From contig NZ_LFKO01000001.1 in the NCBI RefSeq assembly GCF_001265075.1, positions 1,348,120-1,412,119 on the forward strand: DNA of 64,000 bases. The letters run 5' to 3'. Made by a program: the position numbers and the translations under genes. Every line of letters starts with the position of its first letter. Position 1 is the first letter of the stretch. This DNA is from Salinicoccus sp. YB14-2. Lineage in GTDB: Bacteria; Bacillota; Bacilli; Staphylococcales; Salinicoccaceae. The notes beneath the pieces are model-generated. The model did not search any database and was not told the DNA's origin. It worked only from the letters and a program-made list of their open reading frames with translations. This document shows, piece after piece, positions 28,758-38,403 of this stretch.

Positions 28758-29195
28758 TTGATTTTTCCAGCAAAGTTGTGGCAACGGTTTTTTGCCCGTA
28801 TGATAGACGGGCTGATTTTCGGTGTGCCTATCGTTTTTTTATTAAGTTTTACTATTGGCTATGATTTTGTCATAGAACCAAGGGCGAATTTCATATTCAA
28901 TCTGTTCATGTTATTGATTGTCACAGTCTATATGATCTCCCTGCCGGTAATATGGTATGGATGGTCGGTTGGAAAACGGCTGCTGGGCATAAGAATTACA
29001 CAAATGAATGGCAAAGATGTTACATGGCAGGTTATGGTTAAAAGAGAATTATTCATATTAGTTGTATATATTCTGACATTTGGATTGTTTTTATTACTGT
29101 CAGGTGTGATGATGATTACAAGGAAAGATAAGCGTGCCCTTCATGATTTGATGGCAGGCACTAAAGTGTCAGACGAAAATGCGGAGTTACTATAA
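28758..29195 (+). CDS. RDD-family membrane protein
   Basis: 145 aa with three hydrophobic helices. The opening LWQRFFARMIDGLIFGVPI carries the Arg-Asp pattern that names the family, and GWSVGKRLLGIRI and a C-terminal RALHDLMAGTKV complete the match. Start is TTG at 28758 after AGGAGGATAAATC. Some RDD proteins act in Na+ or K+/H+ exchange; no specific role can be given here. Confidence 0.82.
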   Translation: MIFPAKLWQRFFARMIDGLIFGVPIVFLLSFTIGYDFVIEPRANFIFNLFMLLIVTVYMISLPVIWYGWSVGKRLLGIRITQMNGKDVTWQVMVKRELFILVVYILTFGLFLLLSGVMMITRKDKRALHDLMAGTKVSDENAELL

Positions 29196-29214
29196 TTAAA
29201 AGGGGTGGACGATT

Positions 29215-30219
29215 ATGAGCAACTTTGATGCATTGTTAGTAGAAAAAGTGGATGGCAATCCGGAAATGTCCATAAAAACGCTGTCGACTGATCAGCTTAC
29301 AGCGGGGGATGTATTGATTAAAGTCCATTATTCAAGTGTAAATTACAAAGATGCCTTAATTGCGGTTAACGGACAGTTTGCAGAAAAATTCCCGATGGTA
29401 CCCGGGATAGATTTAGCAGGTGAAGTGGTTGAATCCGTAAGTGAAAAATTTAAACCGGGGGACCAGGTACTTGCTACAAGTTATTATATAGGTACACGAA
29501 ATTTTGGAGGATTCAGTGAAATGGCAAGAATTCCTTCAAAATGGCTTGTGGCATTGCCGAAAGGATTGTCATTGAGAGAGGCAATGACTTTGGGAACAGC
29601 AGGTTTTACCGCAGCACTGTCAATCGATAAGCTGGAACGAAATGGATTGAAGCCGGAGGACGGCAAAGTGCTGGTCGCCGGTGCAAGCGGCGGTGTCGGC
29701 AGTTTATCAGTCAATATGCTGGATGACCTCGGATATCACGTAGAGGCGAGTACAGGGCATACAGAAGAAGCACAGTACTTGAAATCGATTGGTGCTCAAC
29801 GTGTAATACACCGTGATGAAATATTTGATGAAGATCAGAAATCCATACGTAAAAGACAGTGGATTGCGGCAATAGATCCGATCGGCGGTAAAACGACACA
29901 GTATATATTAAGCAGTCTGGACTACGGCGGCTACGTTGCCACCTGCGGACTGGTCGGCGGTATTGATGTCCAGACGACTGTCATACCGTTCATCTCCAGA
30001 AGTATACAGTGGATTGGAGTGGATTCCGTCAAGTATCCAATGGAAGGCAGAAAGAAGATTTGGGACAGGCTCGCAACGGACTTAAAACCATCCAAGCTCA
30101 CAAATGATATCGTCAATGAAATTACTTTGAATGAACTGCCGGATACATTGAAGAAGATATTAGAAGGACAAATCAGAGGAAGAGTCATCGTAAGTTTTAA
30201 TGAATCTGAAGATGAATGA
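29215..30219 (+). CDS. YhdH/YhfP-family NADPH-dependent quinone oxidoreductase (acrylyl-CoA reductase type)
   Basis: 334 aa, zinc-free medium-chain dehydrogenase/reductase. VNYKDALIAVNGQFAEKFPMVPGID-like segments in residues 43-68, the nucleotide-binding VLVAGASGGVGSLSV (about 155-169) and RKRQWIAAIDPIGG match the YhdH/YhfP branch. No zinc-ligand cysteines are seen. Family members reduce small enoyl-type substrates such as acryloyl-CoA. It lies between the RDD gene and tatC. Confidence 0.85.
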   Translation: MSNFDALLVEKVDGNPEMSIKTLSTDQLTAGDVLIKVHYSSVNYKDALIAVNGQFAEKFPMVPGIDLAGEVVESVSEKFKPGDQVLATSYYIGTRNFGGFSEMARIPSKWLVALPKGLSLREAMTLGTAGFTAALSIDKLERNGLKPEDGKVLVAGASGGVGSLSVNMLDDLGYHVEASTGHTEEAQYLKSIGAQRVIHRDEIFDEDQKSIRKRQWIAAIDPIGGKTTQYILSSLDYGGYVATCGLVGGIDVQTTVIPFISRSIQWIGVDSVKYPMEGRKKIWDRLATDLKPSKLTNDIVNEITLNELPDTLKKILEGQIRGRVIVSFNESEDE

Positions 30220-30264
30220 TGTAAAAATCGAAATGTCCTGTTTCTATGACTGAGGTGAATATTT

Positions 30265-31089
30265 GTGAGTGAAGAAGATAAAAACAACAAACGTAAACAG
30301 ACATTGCAGCAGATTACCGATGAGGGAATAGCAAAAACTGAAAAGCGGCGCCGCGTGACGAAAGATCAGCCGGATGCCACTTTAGTTGAGCATCTGGATG
30401 ATTTACGGGGCGTTTTAATAAAATCAATTGTAGTGTTTGTTATATTTTTTGCTCTGATATTTTTAACAATACAGTTCTGGTTCCCTTATCTGATTAAAGG
30501 TCATGACCTGATTGTACGGGGCCCATTTGAAGTGATCCGTTTCTACCTGAGGACGGCTGGATCGCTCGGCATCGGACTGAGTCTGCCATTCATATGTTAT
30601 TATTTATGGCAGTTTATGAGACCGGGTCTCGTTGAGAAAGAGACGAATTTTCTCAAGTCATATTTTCCATTCATGATGGGTTTATTTATACTCGGGGTTA
30701 TGTTCGGTTATTTTGTCGTCCATCCGATCAGCTATTACTTTCTGATTCAGATGGGCCAGCAAAACTTTGATGTGCTCGTTACAGCGGATGAGTATATGTC
30801 ATTCCTGCTGATTACGACGATGCCATTTGGCTTGATATTTCAAATGCCGATCATCGTTTTATTTCTGCACCATATTGAGCTTCTAGACTCAGTAATCATG
30901 AAAAACGTGCGGTTATATGTATATTTTGGGTTGCTGGTTATCACTGCACTCATTGCGCCGCCGGATTTTTTCACACATATGATTACAGTGGCGCCGATGA
31001 TTGTCCTTTATGAACTCAGTATTTATATAGTGAGAATAAAAGAGAGGCGACGCCAAAAGAGAGAAGCGAAGATGGAAGAAGAAAAGTAG
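30265..31089 (+). CDS. tatC: Sec-independent translocase protein TatC
   Basis: Receptor component of the twin-arginine pathway that exports folded proteins. 274 aa with six membrane helices. Key region LVEHLDDLRGVLIKSI (cytosolic start, residues about 36-51) and EKETNFLKSYFPFMMG are typical. GTG start with GAGGTG upstream. The cytosolic N-terminus is about 30 residues longer than usual and very charged. No tatA gene lies next to it, although the two are commonly paired, so TatA must be encoded elsewhere. Confidence 0.93.
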   Translation: MSEEDKNNKRKQTLQQITDEGIAKTEKRRRVTKDQPDATLVEHLDDLRGVLIKSIVVFVIFFALIFLTIQFWFPYLIKGHDLIVRGPFEVIRFYLRTAGSLGIGLSLPFICYYLWQFMRPGLVEKETNFLKSYFPFMMGLFILGVMFGYFVVHPISYYFLIQMGQQNFDVLVTADEYMSFLLITTMPFGLIFQMPIIVLFLHHIELLDSVIMKNVRLYVYFGLLVITALIAPPDFFTHMITVAPMIVLYELSIYIVRIKERRRQKREAKMEEEK

Positions 31090-31205
31090 GTCCTGTTTTT
31101 CATGGAAGCGGGCCTGCTTTTTACTTTGGCGTAAGTGTGAAGATTTTAATCCTTTTATAAATGTTCGAGACTCTAAGAGCAGTGGCCACTCCAATTCCCG
31201 CCCAA

Positions 31206-31235
31206 TCAAAAAAAGAGCCTGATCAGGCTCTTTCT
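31206..31235 (-). terminator. Terminator of trhO
   Basis: Perfect stem AAAGAGCCTGA / TCAGGCTCTTT; read on the minus strand it ends in TTTTTTT. Confidence 0.9.
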
Positions 31236-31249
31236 CTCAATCGTTTGTA

Positions 31250-32233
31250 TTAACCTTTAAAGTCGCCGATCATATCGAAATCAGCGAAATCTGAATTTCT
31301 TAATTCTTCGAGACGTGTTTCCACAAAGTCTTGGGGCAGTTCATTTTTCACGATGTAGCGGTTGCGTGAATGTTCTGCACATTCGAGTGAACACCCGCCT
31401 AAATGATATGCTTCATTATCTTCTGAAGCGATGATCTGGGCATTACATTCAGGGTTTGCACAGTTTATATATCTTTCGCAAGGCGTGCCGTCATAGTGAT
31501 CTTTGCCGACGACATTGTGTTCAACCTGGTTGACGGGTACTGTCAGTCTTTCATCAAAGACGTACATCATACCGTCCCATAACTGGCCTTTTGCGACCGG
31601 ATCTTTACTGTATGATGCGATTCCGCCGTGCAGCTGTCCGACATCATCGAATCCTTCACGCTTCAACCAGCCTGAGAATTTTTCACAACGTATGCCGCCG
31701 GTGCAGTATGTCAGTACTTTTTTACCTTCGAACAGTTCGCGGTTCTCGCGTACCCATTCAGGTGTGTCTCTGAAAGTATCCACTTCCGGACGGATTGCCC
31801 CTCTGAAATGACCGACGTCATATTCATAAGTGTTGCGGACATCCAGAACAACTGTATCTTCGTTCTGCATTTCTTCATAAAATTCAGCCGGCGATAAGTA
31901 CTCACCTGTGATTTCATGAGGGTTGATGTCATCTTCCAGGCTCAGATTCACGAGCTCGGGGCGTGGCCTTACATGCATTTTCTTAAATGCATGACCGTCT
32001 GCTTCGTCCACTTTGAAAGTCATACCTTTGAATAATGGATGATTTTCCATGTACTGACGGTATTTGTCAGTGTCTTCTACAGTGCCTGATACTGTGCCGT
32101 TGATGCCTTCATTGGCGATTAAGATTCTGCCTTTTAAATTCATATCTTTGCAGATTCTTAAATGCTCCTTGCTCAAGCCGTCCGGGTCAACGATATCAGT
32201 GTAGTAATAATAAAGTAATACTCGATATTCCAT
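31250..32233 (-). CDS. trhO: tRNA uridine(34) hydroxylase, rhodanese domain
   Basis: Oxygen-dependent formation of 5-hydroxyuridine at the wobble position of tRNA. 327 aa. N-terminal acylphosphatase-like part with [16 protein letters not shown] (35-50), then a rhodanese domain with [17 protein letters not shown] and the active-site loop TYCTGGIRC (C177, C183), and a C-terminal cysteine-rich tail ([25 protein letters not shown]). Single gene, divergent from the queuosine cluster, another wobble-base modification pathway. Confidence 0.9.
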   Translation of the reverse strand: MEYRVLLYYYYTDIVDPDGLSKEHLRICKDMNLKGRILIANEGINGTVSGTVEDTDKYRQYMENHPLFKGMTFKVDEADGHAFKKMHVRPRPELVNLSLEDDINPHEITGEYLSPAEFYEEMQNEDTVVLDVRNTYEYDVGHFRGAIRPEVDTFRDTPEWVRENRELFEGKKVLTYCTGGIRCEKFSGWLKREGFDDVGQLHGGIASYSKDPVAKGQLWDGMMYVFDERLTVPVNQVEHNVVGKDHYDGTPCERYINCANPECNAQIIASEDNEAYHLGGCSLECAEHSRNRYIVKNELPQDFVETRLEELRNSDFADFDMIGDFKG

Positions 32234-32428
32234 TGTCTATTCCACCTATCATTTATAATTGCAGGTTATACCTGATAGTTAATACAGTTAACCATTATAT
32301 CAAAATGCGTAACGTTTATGAAGTCAATTGAATGGAATTATTGTTATATAATTGTGACACTCATGGCTAAATCACGCTGAAACTGTTAATATTTAATAAT
32401 TAATGAATATTTAAAGGAACGGTGGATT

Positions 32429-33109
32429 ATGAATCGAAAAAAAGCATTAGTCGTTTTTTCAGGCGGTCAGGACTCTACAACCTGCATGTTTTATGCCATG
32501 AAAAACTATGAAGAAGTCGAGCTCGTCACTTTTATGTACGGCCAGAGACACGCGCTTGAAATCGATGTCGCCAAAAGGATTGCAGAAGAGCACAATTTAA
32601 AGCATCATGTTTTGGACATGAATCTGTTGTCCCAGCTCAGTCCCAATGCACTGACTTCGCATGACATGGCGATAGAAGAAGATGACAAGGGCATCCCGAA
32701 TACTTTTGTTCCGGCAAGGAATATGATATTCCTGTCATTTGCTGCAGCGCTCGCCTACCAGATTAAAGCAGGTACAATTATGACGGGTGTCTGTCAGACG
32801 GATTTCAGCGGCTATCCGGACTGCCGCGATATATTCGTCAAGTCGATGAACATTACTGCAAATCTGGCGATGGACGAGGACTTTATTATAGAAACGCCCT
32901 TGATGTGGCTGGATAAAAAAGAAACGTGGGCACTGGCGGATGAACTTGGCCGGCTGGACTATGTCAGGCATAACACACTGACATGCTATGAAGGTGTCAT
33001 CGGCGACGGCTGCGGCGAATGCCCGGCTTGTGAATTAAGGAATAAAGGTCTCGATGAATATTTGAATGAAAGAGGGGATAGTCATGATGTATCCGATACC
33101 GGGTCATGA
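32429..33109 (+). CDS. queC: 7-cyano-7-deazaguanine (preQ0) synthase
   Basis: ATP-dependent conversion of 7-carboxy-7-deazaguanine and ammonia to preQ0 in queuosine synthesis. 226 aa. PP-loop SGGQDST (11-17) near the N-terminus and a C-terminal zinc site [21 protein letters not shown] precedes the ATG. First gene of queC-queD-queE, with 26 nt overlap to queD. No preQ1 aptamer was recognised in its leader. Confidence 0.95.
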   Translation: MNRKKALVVFSGGQDSTTCMFYAMKNYEEVELVTFMYGQRHALEIDVAKRIAEEHNLKHHVLDMNLLSQLSPNALTSHDMAIEEDDKGIPNTFVPARNMIFLSFAAALAYQIKAGTIMTGVCQTDFSGYPDCRDIFVKSMNITANLAMDEDFIIETPLMWLDKKETWALADELGRLDYVRHNTLTCYEGVIGDGCGECPACELRNKGLDEYLNERGDSHDVSDTGS

Positions 33110-33500
33110 TTACGAATACGAACTGAATAAAGATCTGAATTTTTCAGCGGCACATTTCATCCCTGATAAAAGAGCGGGAAAATGTGAAAGGGTTCATGGA
33201 CATACTTACCATGTGAATATTACAATCGTGGGGGATACACTGGATGAACTCGGGTTCCTTGTGAACTTTTCTGCGCTGAAAAACCTCATCATGGAGGCAT
33301 TTGACCACAGACTGCTGAATGAACATGAGGCATTCGGTGAAATACCGCCCACTTCTGAAACATTGGCGAAAGTGATCTACGAGATGGTGGACCGGTATAT
33401 AAAAGAAGAGCAGGAAAATAAGCTCAAATGTCTGCAGATCATATTGAAGGAAACACCGACAAGCTATGTTGTGTACAGACCGAAGGAGAAAGATAAATAA
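33084..33500 (+). CDS. queD: 6-carboxy-5,6,7,8-tetrahydropterin synthase
   Basis: Makes 6-carboxytetrahydropterin from dihydroneopterin triphosphate, the second step to preQ0. About 138 aa. Zinc histidines H24 (FSAAHF) and H38/H40 (RVHGHTY), with the catalytic cysteine C34 four residues before H38. Start at 33084 is preferred to the ATG at 33066 because GAGGGG sits between them; the next ATG at 33087 is equally possible. Overlaps both neighbours. Confidence 0.93.
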   Translation: MMYPIPGHDYEYELNKDLNFSAAHFIPDKRAGKCERVHGHTYHVNITIVGDTLDELGFLVNFSALKNLIMEAFDHRLLNEHEAFGEIPPTSETLAKVIYEMVDRYIKEEQENKLKCLQIILKETPTSYVVYRPKEKDK

Positions 33501-34219
33501 TGAAAATACCTGTATTGGAAATCTTCGGCCCGACATTCCAGGGCGAAGGTGCTGTCATCGGGCAGAAGACGATGTTCGTCAGAACGGCCGGATGTGACTA
33601 TCAGTGCAGCTGGTGTGATTCCAAGTTCACATGGGATGGCAGTCAAAAAGAAAACATCCGCATGATGTCTTCAGCTGACATATTCGAGTCACTCGATGCA
33701 CTGGCTGAAAACAACTATAATCATGTGACGATTTCGGGAGGCAATCCGGTGCTTCTTAAAAACCTTCAGGATTTCGTCGAGCGGGCAAGAGAAAAAGGCA
33801 TTCAGCTCGCGGTGGAAACTCAAGGGACAATGTATCAGGACTGGCTCCGGCTGATCGATGATGTGACCATCAGTCCAAAGCCTCCGAGTTCAGGAATGAA
33901 GACCGATTACGGCAAGCTTGAACATATATTCACCAGGCTGGATGAAAATGAAACATCATATAACTTAAAAGTGGTCATTTTTGACGAAGAAGACTTCGAG
34001 TATGCTGCAGATATGCATAAAAGATATCCGGACAAAGCATTTTATCTGCAGGTCGGCAATCCTTACCTCGACGGTGAGCACGTGGATAATCATACGGAAA
34101 AACTGCTCAGCCGCTATGAACAGCTTGTTGAAATGACGATGAACGATCAACGTATGAATAATGTCAGAGTGCTGCCGCAGCTGCATACACTGTTGTGGAG
34201 TAACAAACAGGGGGTATAA
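33500..34219 (+). CDS. queE: 7-carboxy-7-deazaguanine synthase (radical SAM)
   Basis: Radical SAM ring contraction giving 7-carboxy-7-deazaguanine. 239 aa. Cluster motif C32-x3-C36-x2-C39 in AGCDYQCSWCDSKF, and the glycine-rich VTISGGNPVL. Its start overlaps the queD stop by one base (TAATG). Last gene of the queCDE operon. Confidence 0.95.
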   Translation: MKIPVLEIFGPTFQGEGAVIGQKTMFVRTAGCDYQCSWCDSKFTWDGSQKENIRMMSSADIFESLDALAENNYNHVTISGGNPVLLKNLQDFVERAREKGIQLAVETQGTMYQDWLRLIDDVTISPKPPSSGMKTDYGKLEHIFTRLDENETSYNLKVVIFDEEDFEYAADMHKRYPDKAFYLQVGNPYLDGEHVDNHTEKLLSRYEQLVEMTMNDQRMNNVRVLPQLHTLLWSNKQGV

Positions 34220-34230
34220 ACGGCCGGCGC

Positions 34231-34259
34231 TGTCATTTGCATAATGAATATAGTACAAT
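34231..34259 (+). promoter_or_regulatory. Weak predicted promoter of the queF transcript
   Basis: TGTCAT (34231-34236), 17-bp spacer and TACAAT (34254-34259) would start RNA just before the preQ1 aptamer. The -35 match is poor; read-through from queE is an alternative. Confidence 0.4.
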
Positions 34260-34276
34260 ATCAGAGTAGATATAAA

Positions 34277-34359
34277 AGAGGTTCTTAGCTCCAAACCCTC
34301 TATAAAAAACTAAGACACATATAAAAGTCATGTGCCTTAGAAGAGGACATGACTTTTTT
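34277..34359 (+). promoter_or_regulatory. preQ1-I riboswitch with terminator, controlling queF
   Basis: Aptamer at 34277-34314: P1 arms AGAGG / CCTCT, loop with TTCTTAGCTCCAAA and the A-rich tail ATAAAAAACTAAG typical of class I. The expression platform is visible: CTAAGACACAT (34310-34320) can pair with ATGTGCCTTAG (34330-34340) as antiterminator, competing with terminator stem AAGTCATGT / ACATGACTT followed by a T run (34325-34359). Ligand binding ties up the CTAA tail, so the logic is an OFF switch. Confidence 0.92.
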
Positions 34360-34386
34360 TATTTATTATTAAGAAGGCGGGATAAT

Positions 34387-34875
34387 ATGTCAGGTGAAAA
34401 TACTGAGGATTTAACATTGCTCGGCAACCAGGATGTCAAATACAGCTTTGACTACGACCCTGAGGTGCTGGAGACATTTGATAATAAATTTCCGGGGCGG
34501 GATTATTTTGTGAAATTCAACTGCCCTGAATTTACAACGCTTTGTCCAATTACTAATCAGCCGGACTTTGCGACGATTTATATTTCTTATATACCGGATG
34601 TGAAGATGGTGGAATCAAAATCGCTGAAGCTCTATCTGTTCAGCTACAGGAATCACGGAGGGTTTCATGAGTCGAGTGTCAATATGATCATGGATGATCT
34701 GATCGGGCTGATGGATCCGCGCTATATAGAAGTATGGGGCAAGTTCACACCAAGAGGCGGCATCTCGATTGATCCATACTGCAACTACGGCCGTCCGGGG
34801 ACCAAGTATGAAGCGATGGCGGATAAAAGGCTGATGGAGCATGATATGTATCCGGAAACGATCAATAACAGATAA
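34387..34875 (+). CDS. queF: NADPH-dependent 7-cyano-7-deazaguanine reductase
   Basis: Reduces preQ0 to preQ1, the last step before insertion into tRNA. 162 aa from the ATG at 34387, the unimodular form of Gram-positives. Catalytic C53 and D60 in CPITNQPD, and the NADPH-binding [16 protein letters not shown]. The upstream in-frame ATG at 34330 lies inside the riboswitch and is rejected. Separate transcription unit from queCDE. Confidence 0.95.
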   Translation: MSGENTEDLTLLGNQDVKYSFDYDPEVLETFDNKFPGRDYFVKFNCPEFTTLCPITNQPDFATIYISYIPDVKMVESKSLKLYLFSYRNHGGFHESSVNMIMDDLIGLMDPRYIEVWGKFTPRGGISIDPYCNYGRPGTKYEAMADKRLMEHDMYPETINNR

Positions 34876-34877
34876 AT

Positions 34878-34915
34878 AAAAGTGCTTAAAGCCGGAGCTT
34901 TAAGCACTTTTCCCT
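34878..34915. terminator. Bidirectional terminator after queF
   Basis: Stem AAAAGTGCTTAAAG / CTTTAAGCACTTTT, with A and T flanks for both converging genes. Confidence 0.88.
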
Positions 34916-34934
34916 TTTCCCATCCCAAAAACTG

Positions 34935-35219
34935 TTATTCTGCAGCTGTTTTGCTGTCTTTATTGTACGTGATTAATTTGTATAAATGATATATGGCCCC
35001 GTATAAAACCAGCAGTGGAATGCTGATGACAATAAGGAAGAAGAATATCCCCACTATTTCACCGAATCCCAAGTTGGCAAACATGCCGCCGGTGTTCCCT
35101 TCCACTAAAGGCGGTAAGAAGGCAAAATAGAATAAAAGGCCGAGAATGACCAGCGAAAATAAATAAAATATCATATTTGAGATGTGATAAGGGATTGTAT
35201 CTTTATCAAATTTAAACAT
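34935..35219 (-). CDS. Small two-helix membrane protein
   Basis: 94 aa, two hydrophobic helices (about 15-36 and 53-79) with a short loop PPLVEGNTGGMFANLG between them and charged ends. No family recognised. Own ATG; no obvious partner. Confidence 0.6.
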   Translation of the reverse strand: MFKFDKDTIPYHISNMIFYLFSLVILGLLFYFAFLPPLVEGNTGGMFANLGFGEIVGIFFFLIVISIPLLVLYGAIYHLYKLITYNKDSKTAAE

Positions 35220-35327
35220 TTTTACAAGTCCCCTCTACAATAATAGATAAATCCATTATACAATAGGATTATTAAAAATAATAGATGATTGATATAAAAT
35301 ATTGTAAAACAACATGGAGTGATGCGT

Positions 35328-35834
35328 ATGTTTTTAAGAGTAGCGACAGCACAGGACCTGGCGTATATTTTAAAAATCAAGGAAAAAGTGGTGCCTATCA
35401 TGCAGGCATCGGGCAACATGCAGTGGTCGGATAAATATCCTGACGAAGAAAAATTCACTGAAGACCTGAAGGATGCCGCCTTATATGTATATGAGGAAGA
35501 TATGATTATAAAAGGTTTCGCAGTGGTGGATAATAAACACCCGTACCCTTATGATGATATTCCATGGGAGTTAACGAGAGCGGACTCCAGAGCGCTTCAC
35601 AGAATGGCTGTGGATCCTGATTTTCAGGGACAGGGGATTGCCTCCAGGATGATGGAGGGGCTTGAAACAAGATTGATTGAGGCAGGGATTAGAGGCATCC
35701 ATACTGATACATCACTTGAAAATAAAAAGATGCAGTATCAGTTTGAGAAGAACGGCTATGAATATAAGGGCCGGTTGAACCTGGATGAAAATCTGGATGA
35801 CTGGTATGTCGCCTATGAAAAAGTGTTTATTTAA
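35328..35834 (+). CDS. GNAT-family N-acetyltransferase
   Basis: 168 aa from the ATG at 35328, with GGAG 8 nt upstream. Acetyl-CoA binding region LHRMAVDPDFQGQGIASRMM carries the Q/RxxGxG/A loop, followed by GIRGIHTDTSLENKKMQYQFEKNGYE-like strand-helix order in the last third. The acceptor substrate is unknown. Confidence 0.82.
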   Translation: MFLRVATAQDLAYILKIKEKVVPIMQASGNMQWSDKYPDEEKFTEDLKDAALYVYEEDMIIKGFAVVDNKHPYPYDDIPWELTRADSRALHRMAVDPDFQGQGIASRMMEGLETRLIEAGIRGIHTDTSLENKKMQYQFEKNGYEYKGRLNLDENLDDWYVAYEKVFI

Positions 35835-35941
35835 GAAAGTGCAAAAAGTTAGGAAAACCTTTTCATAAACATGTGAATTTTTATTTATTTTTCAACTGTA
35901 TAATGTATAATCGACATAAGTTACTATAAGGGGGAAAGATT

Positions 35942-37114
35942 TTGAAGTTAATTATCAGGCTTATTGCAGGGATTTTGGTTGGTATCACTGTTGGTTCATT
36001 ATACTATGCTTTCGGGGGGACTTTCTTTGAGTTTCTGGCACGGTTATTCGTTACCGGCGAAGCGATTTTAGGTGCAGTTATATTCTTCATTATTCCATTC
36101 ATTATTTTATTCTTTATCGCTTCGGGTATTTCAAGAATTACAGGCGGTTCAGGAAAAGTAGTGGGTGCGACGCTGGGTGTCGCTTACATATCGACCGTTG
36201 GTGCCGGGCTGCTCGCGTATTTCGTTTCCATCTTGGTGATGCCGCGCATTACGGATGGTGGATCTGTACCGGAAGAGGGTACGGAACTGACTCCATTCTT
36301 TGAATTTGATATACCGCCGATTATGGATATTTTATCGGCGCTTGTTCTGGCATTTGCTATAGGTATTGTGATTACAGTTACGAAGACGGAAACGATGAGA
36401 AAATGGGTGGACGACGGTAAGGTGATTACAGAGTATATCATCGAAAAAGTGATCATCAATATTTTACCGTTTTATATCGCAGGTGTATTCGCAGGTATGT
36501 CAGCAACAGGCACAGTATTTGATACGCTGGCAGTATTTGGCGTCGTGCTGTTGGTAGCAATCCTGCTTCACTGGGTATGGATTACCATCCAGTATATTAT
36601 CGCAGGTATGGCACTGGGTAAAAACCCATTTGTAATGATCAAGACGATGCTGCCCGCTTATTTCACAGCGCTCGGTACGATGAGCAGTGCCGCAACGATT
36701 CCTGTAACACTTAAGAGAGTTAAGGAAAACGGTGTCCGTAACCGTATCGCCGATTTTGTAGTGCCGCTGTGTGCGAATATACACTTATCGGGAAGTACGA
36801 TTACAATCATCAGCTGTTCGATTGCAGTCATGACAGTACTGCCTGAATACAGTATGCCAGGATTTTTCGAAATCCTCGGAACGATTATGCTGCTTGGTGT
36901 TGTAATGATTGCAGCTCCGGGTGTACCGGGCGGCGCGATTATGGCAGCAAGTGGTGTTCTGATGGCAAACCTGGGCTTCAATGAAGCGGCGGTCGCGTTC
37001 ATGATTGCTCTTTATATGGCGCAGGACAGCTTCGGTACTGCAACGAATATTACCGGAGACGGCGCAGTGTCAGCGATCATTGATGCATATGAGCAGAAAA
37101 TAAATAAAGCATAG
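35942..37114 (+). CDS. Dicarboxylate/amino acid:cation symporter (DAACS family)
   Basis: 390 aa with the glutamate-transporter fold: eight helices and two re-entrant loops. Family marks are a serine-rich hairpin (TALGTMSSAATIPVTLKRV) and, downstream, NIHLSGSTITI and the GxPGGAIM loop (APGVPGGAIMAASG). Start is TTG at 35942 with GGGGGAAAGAT upstream. Likely takes up glutamate/aspartate or C4-dicarboxylates with Na+ or H+. Monocistronic with its own terminator. Confidence 0.9.
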   Translation: MKLIIRLIAGILVGITVGSLYYAFGGTFFEFLARLFVTGEAILGAVIFFIIPFIILFFIASGISRITGGSGKVVGATLGVAYISTVGAGLLAYFVSILVMPRITDGGSVPEEGTELTPFFEFDIPPIMDILSALVLAFAIGIVITVTKTETMRKWVDDGKVITEYIIEKVIINILPFYIAGVFAGMSATGTVFDTLAVFGVVLLVAILLHWVWITIQYIIAGMALGKNPFVMIKTMLPAYFTALGTMSSAATIPVTLKRVKENGVRNRIADFVVPLCANIHLSGSTITIISCSIAVMTVLPEYSMPGFFEILGTIMLLGVVMIAAPGVPGGAIMAASGVLMANLGFNEAAVAFMIALYMAQDSFGTATNITGDGAVSAIIDAYEQKINKA

Positions 37115-37120
37115 ACTATG

Positions 37121-37155
37121 AAAAGCTTAAGATTATTCTTAAGCTTTTTCTTTTG
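37121..37155 (+). terminator. Terminator of the DAACS symporter gene
   Basis: Stem AAAAGCTTAAG / CTTAAGCTTTT followed by TCTTTTG. Confidence 0.88.
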
Positions 37156-37241
37156 TTTTAAGCTGAGTTGTTTTGAAATACTTATGTTCTTAATTCAGTT
37201 ATAATGGGGTATGTATTTATCATTCGGAGAAAGTGGTTTTC

Positions 37242-38384
37242 ATGAGTAGATTATTGTTTATTGTTGTTTTTATTTGCTTTTTGGATTTATTTATAGAATT
37301 ACCGATTATAACGCCATTCGCATTTTCCCTCGGGGCATCAGAGTACATTGCGGGTGTAATAGTCGCTACATACTCATTTTTCAACCTGATCGGTAACGTT
37401 TCAGGTGGATATCTGTCTGACAAAATTGGCCGGAGAAATATTTTAATGACAGGTATGGCTGTAAATATCGTTGCTTTAATGGCTTATTCCCTTATAGATT
37501 CAGTGGAAGCCCTGATGTTCCTGCGGATCATCCACGGTTTTTCAGCCGGCATGCTGACGCCGGTTGCATTCAGTCTGGTCGCTGATTTATCCAGGCGAGA
37601 AGCGATAGGCCGTTCCATGGCGCTGACGGGTATATCAATCGGTTCCGCCGCGGTGCTCGGGCCGGCTATGGGCGGTATCATTTCAAGTCTCGCGACGTAT
37701 CAGACTGTTTATTTTGTGCTCGGCTGTATATACATTGTAGGAATACTGCTGGTGATATTCGCGATTAAAGAAAGTATGAGCAAAGAGGAGAGAACATTCC
37801 ACAATGTGACCAGTTACCGGAAGTTATTATCACGTCCGTCACTGATCATCGCTTATATTTCATCATTTACACTGATGGTGGCAAATGGTTCACTTGCATT
37901 CGGACTGCCGATAAAAGTGAGTATGATAGGGCTTGAGGACCATATAACAGGCATGCTGCTCTCCGTCTTCGGATTAACGGCAATCATTATTTTTGCGACC
38001 CGCCTTAATGTAATCTACAGCAAAATAAAATCCATGAAGCTTGTGATGTTCGGCATATTCATTGTCAGTATGGCAATGACACTGCTTCATTTTGCACCGA
38101 ATCAATCATTGGTTTTAGTTGTGATGATTATTTACGGGGCAGGATTTGCACTGATATTCCCGTCGATGAACAAAATCATCGCAGAGAATACAGAAATATA
38201 TGAACGCGGAAAAGCCAACGGGATCTTTTATGCCTTCTTCTCAATAGGCTCGGTATTTGGTTCATATTCTTCAGGAATATTTACGACATACTTTGATATA
38301 CCGTTTGTGTTTATCGGAATTATTTTGATGGTAATGTTAATTATTATTGTCATGATGGATGGAAGATATGTAGTGAAAAGCTGA
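37242..38384 (+). CDS. MFS transporter
   Basis: 380 aa from the ATG at 37242, 12 hydrophobic helices. Motif A GGYLSDKIGRRNIL after helix 2 and the antiporter-type SIGSAAVLGPAMGGIIS of helix 5 suggest a drug:H+ antiporter-like exporter, but the substrate is unknown. The 3' end is 19 nt from the next gene, so the two may be cotranscribed. Confidence 0.85.
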   Translation: MSRLLFIVVFICFLDLFIELPIITPFAFSLGASEYIAGVIVATYSFFNLIGNVSGGYLSDKIGRRNILMTGMAVNIVALMAYSLIDSVEALMFLRIIHGFSAGMLTPVAFSLVADLSRREAIGRSMALTGISIGSAAVLGPAMGGIISSLATYQTVYFVLGCIYIVGILLVIFAIKESMSKEERTFHNVTSYRKLLSRPSLIIAYISSFTLMVANGSLAFGLPIKVSMIGLEDHITGMLLSVFGLTAIIIFATRLNVIYSKIKSMKLVMFGIFIVSMAMTLLHFAPNQSLVLVVMIIYGAGFALIFPSMNKIIAENTEIYERGKANGIFYAFFSIGSVFGSYSSGIFTTYFDIPFVFIGIILMVMLIIIVMMDGRYVVKS

Positions 38385-38403
38385 AGTCGGAAGGGATGAT
38401 TTT

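Noticed and set aside
32275-32428. preQ1 riboswitch upstream of queC
   Set aside because: No AGAGG / CCTCT stem with the A-rich CTAA tail is visible in this leader.
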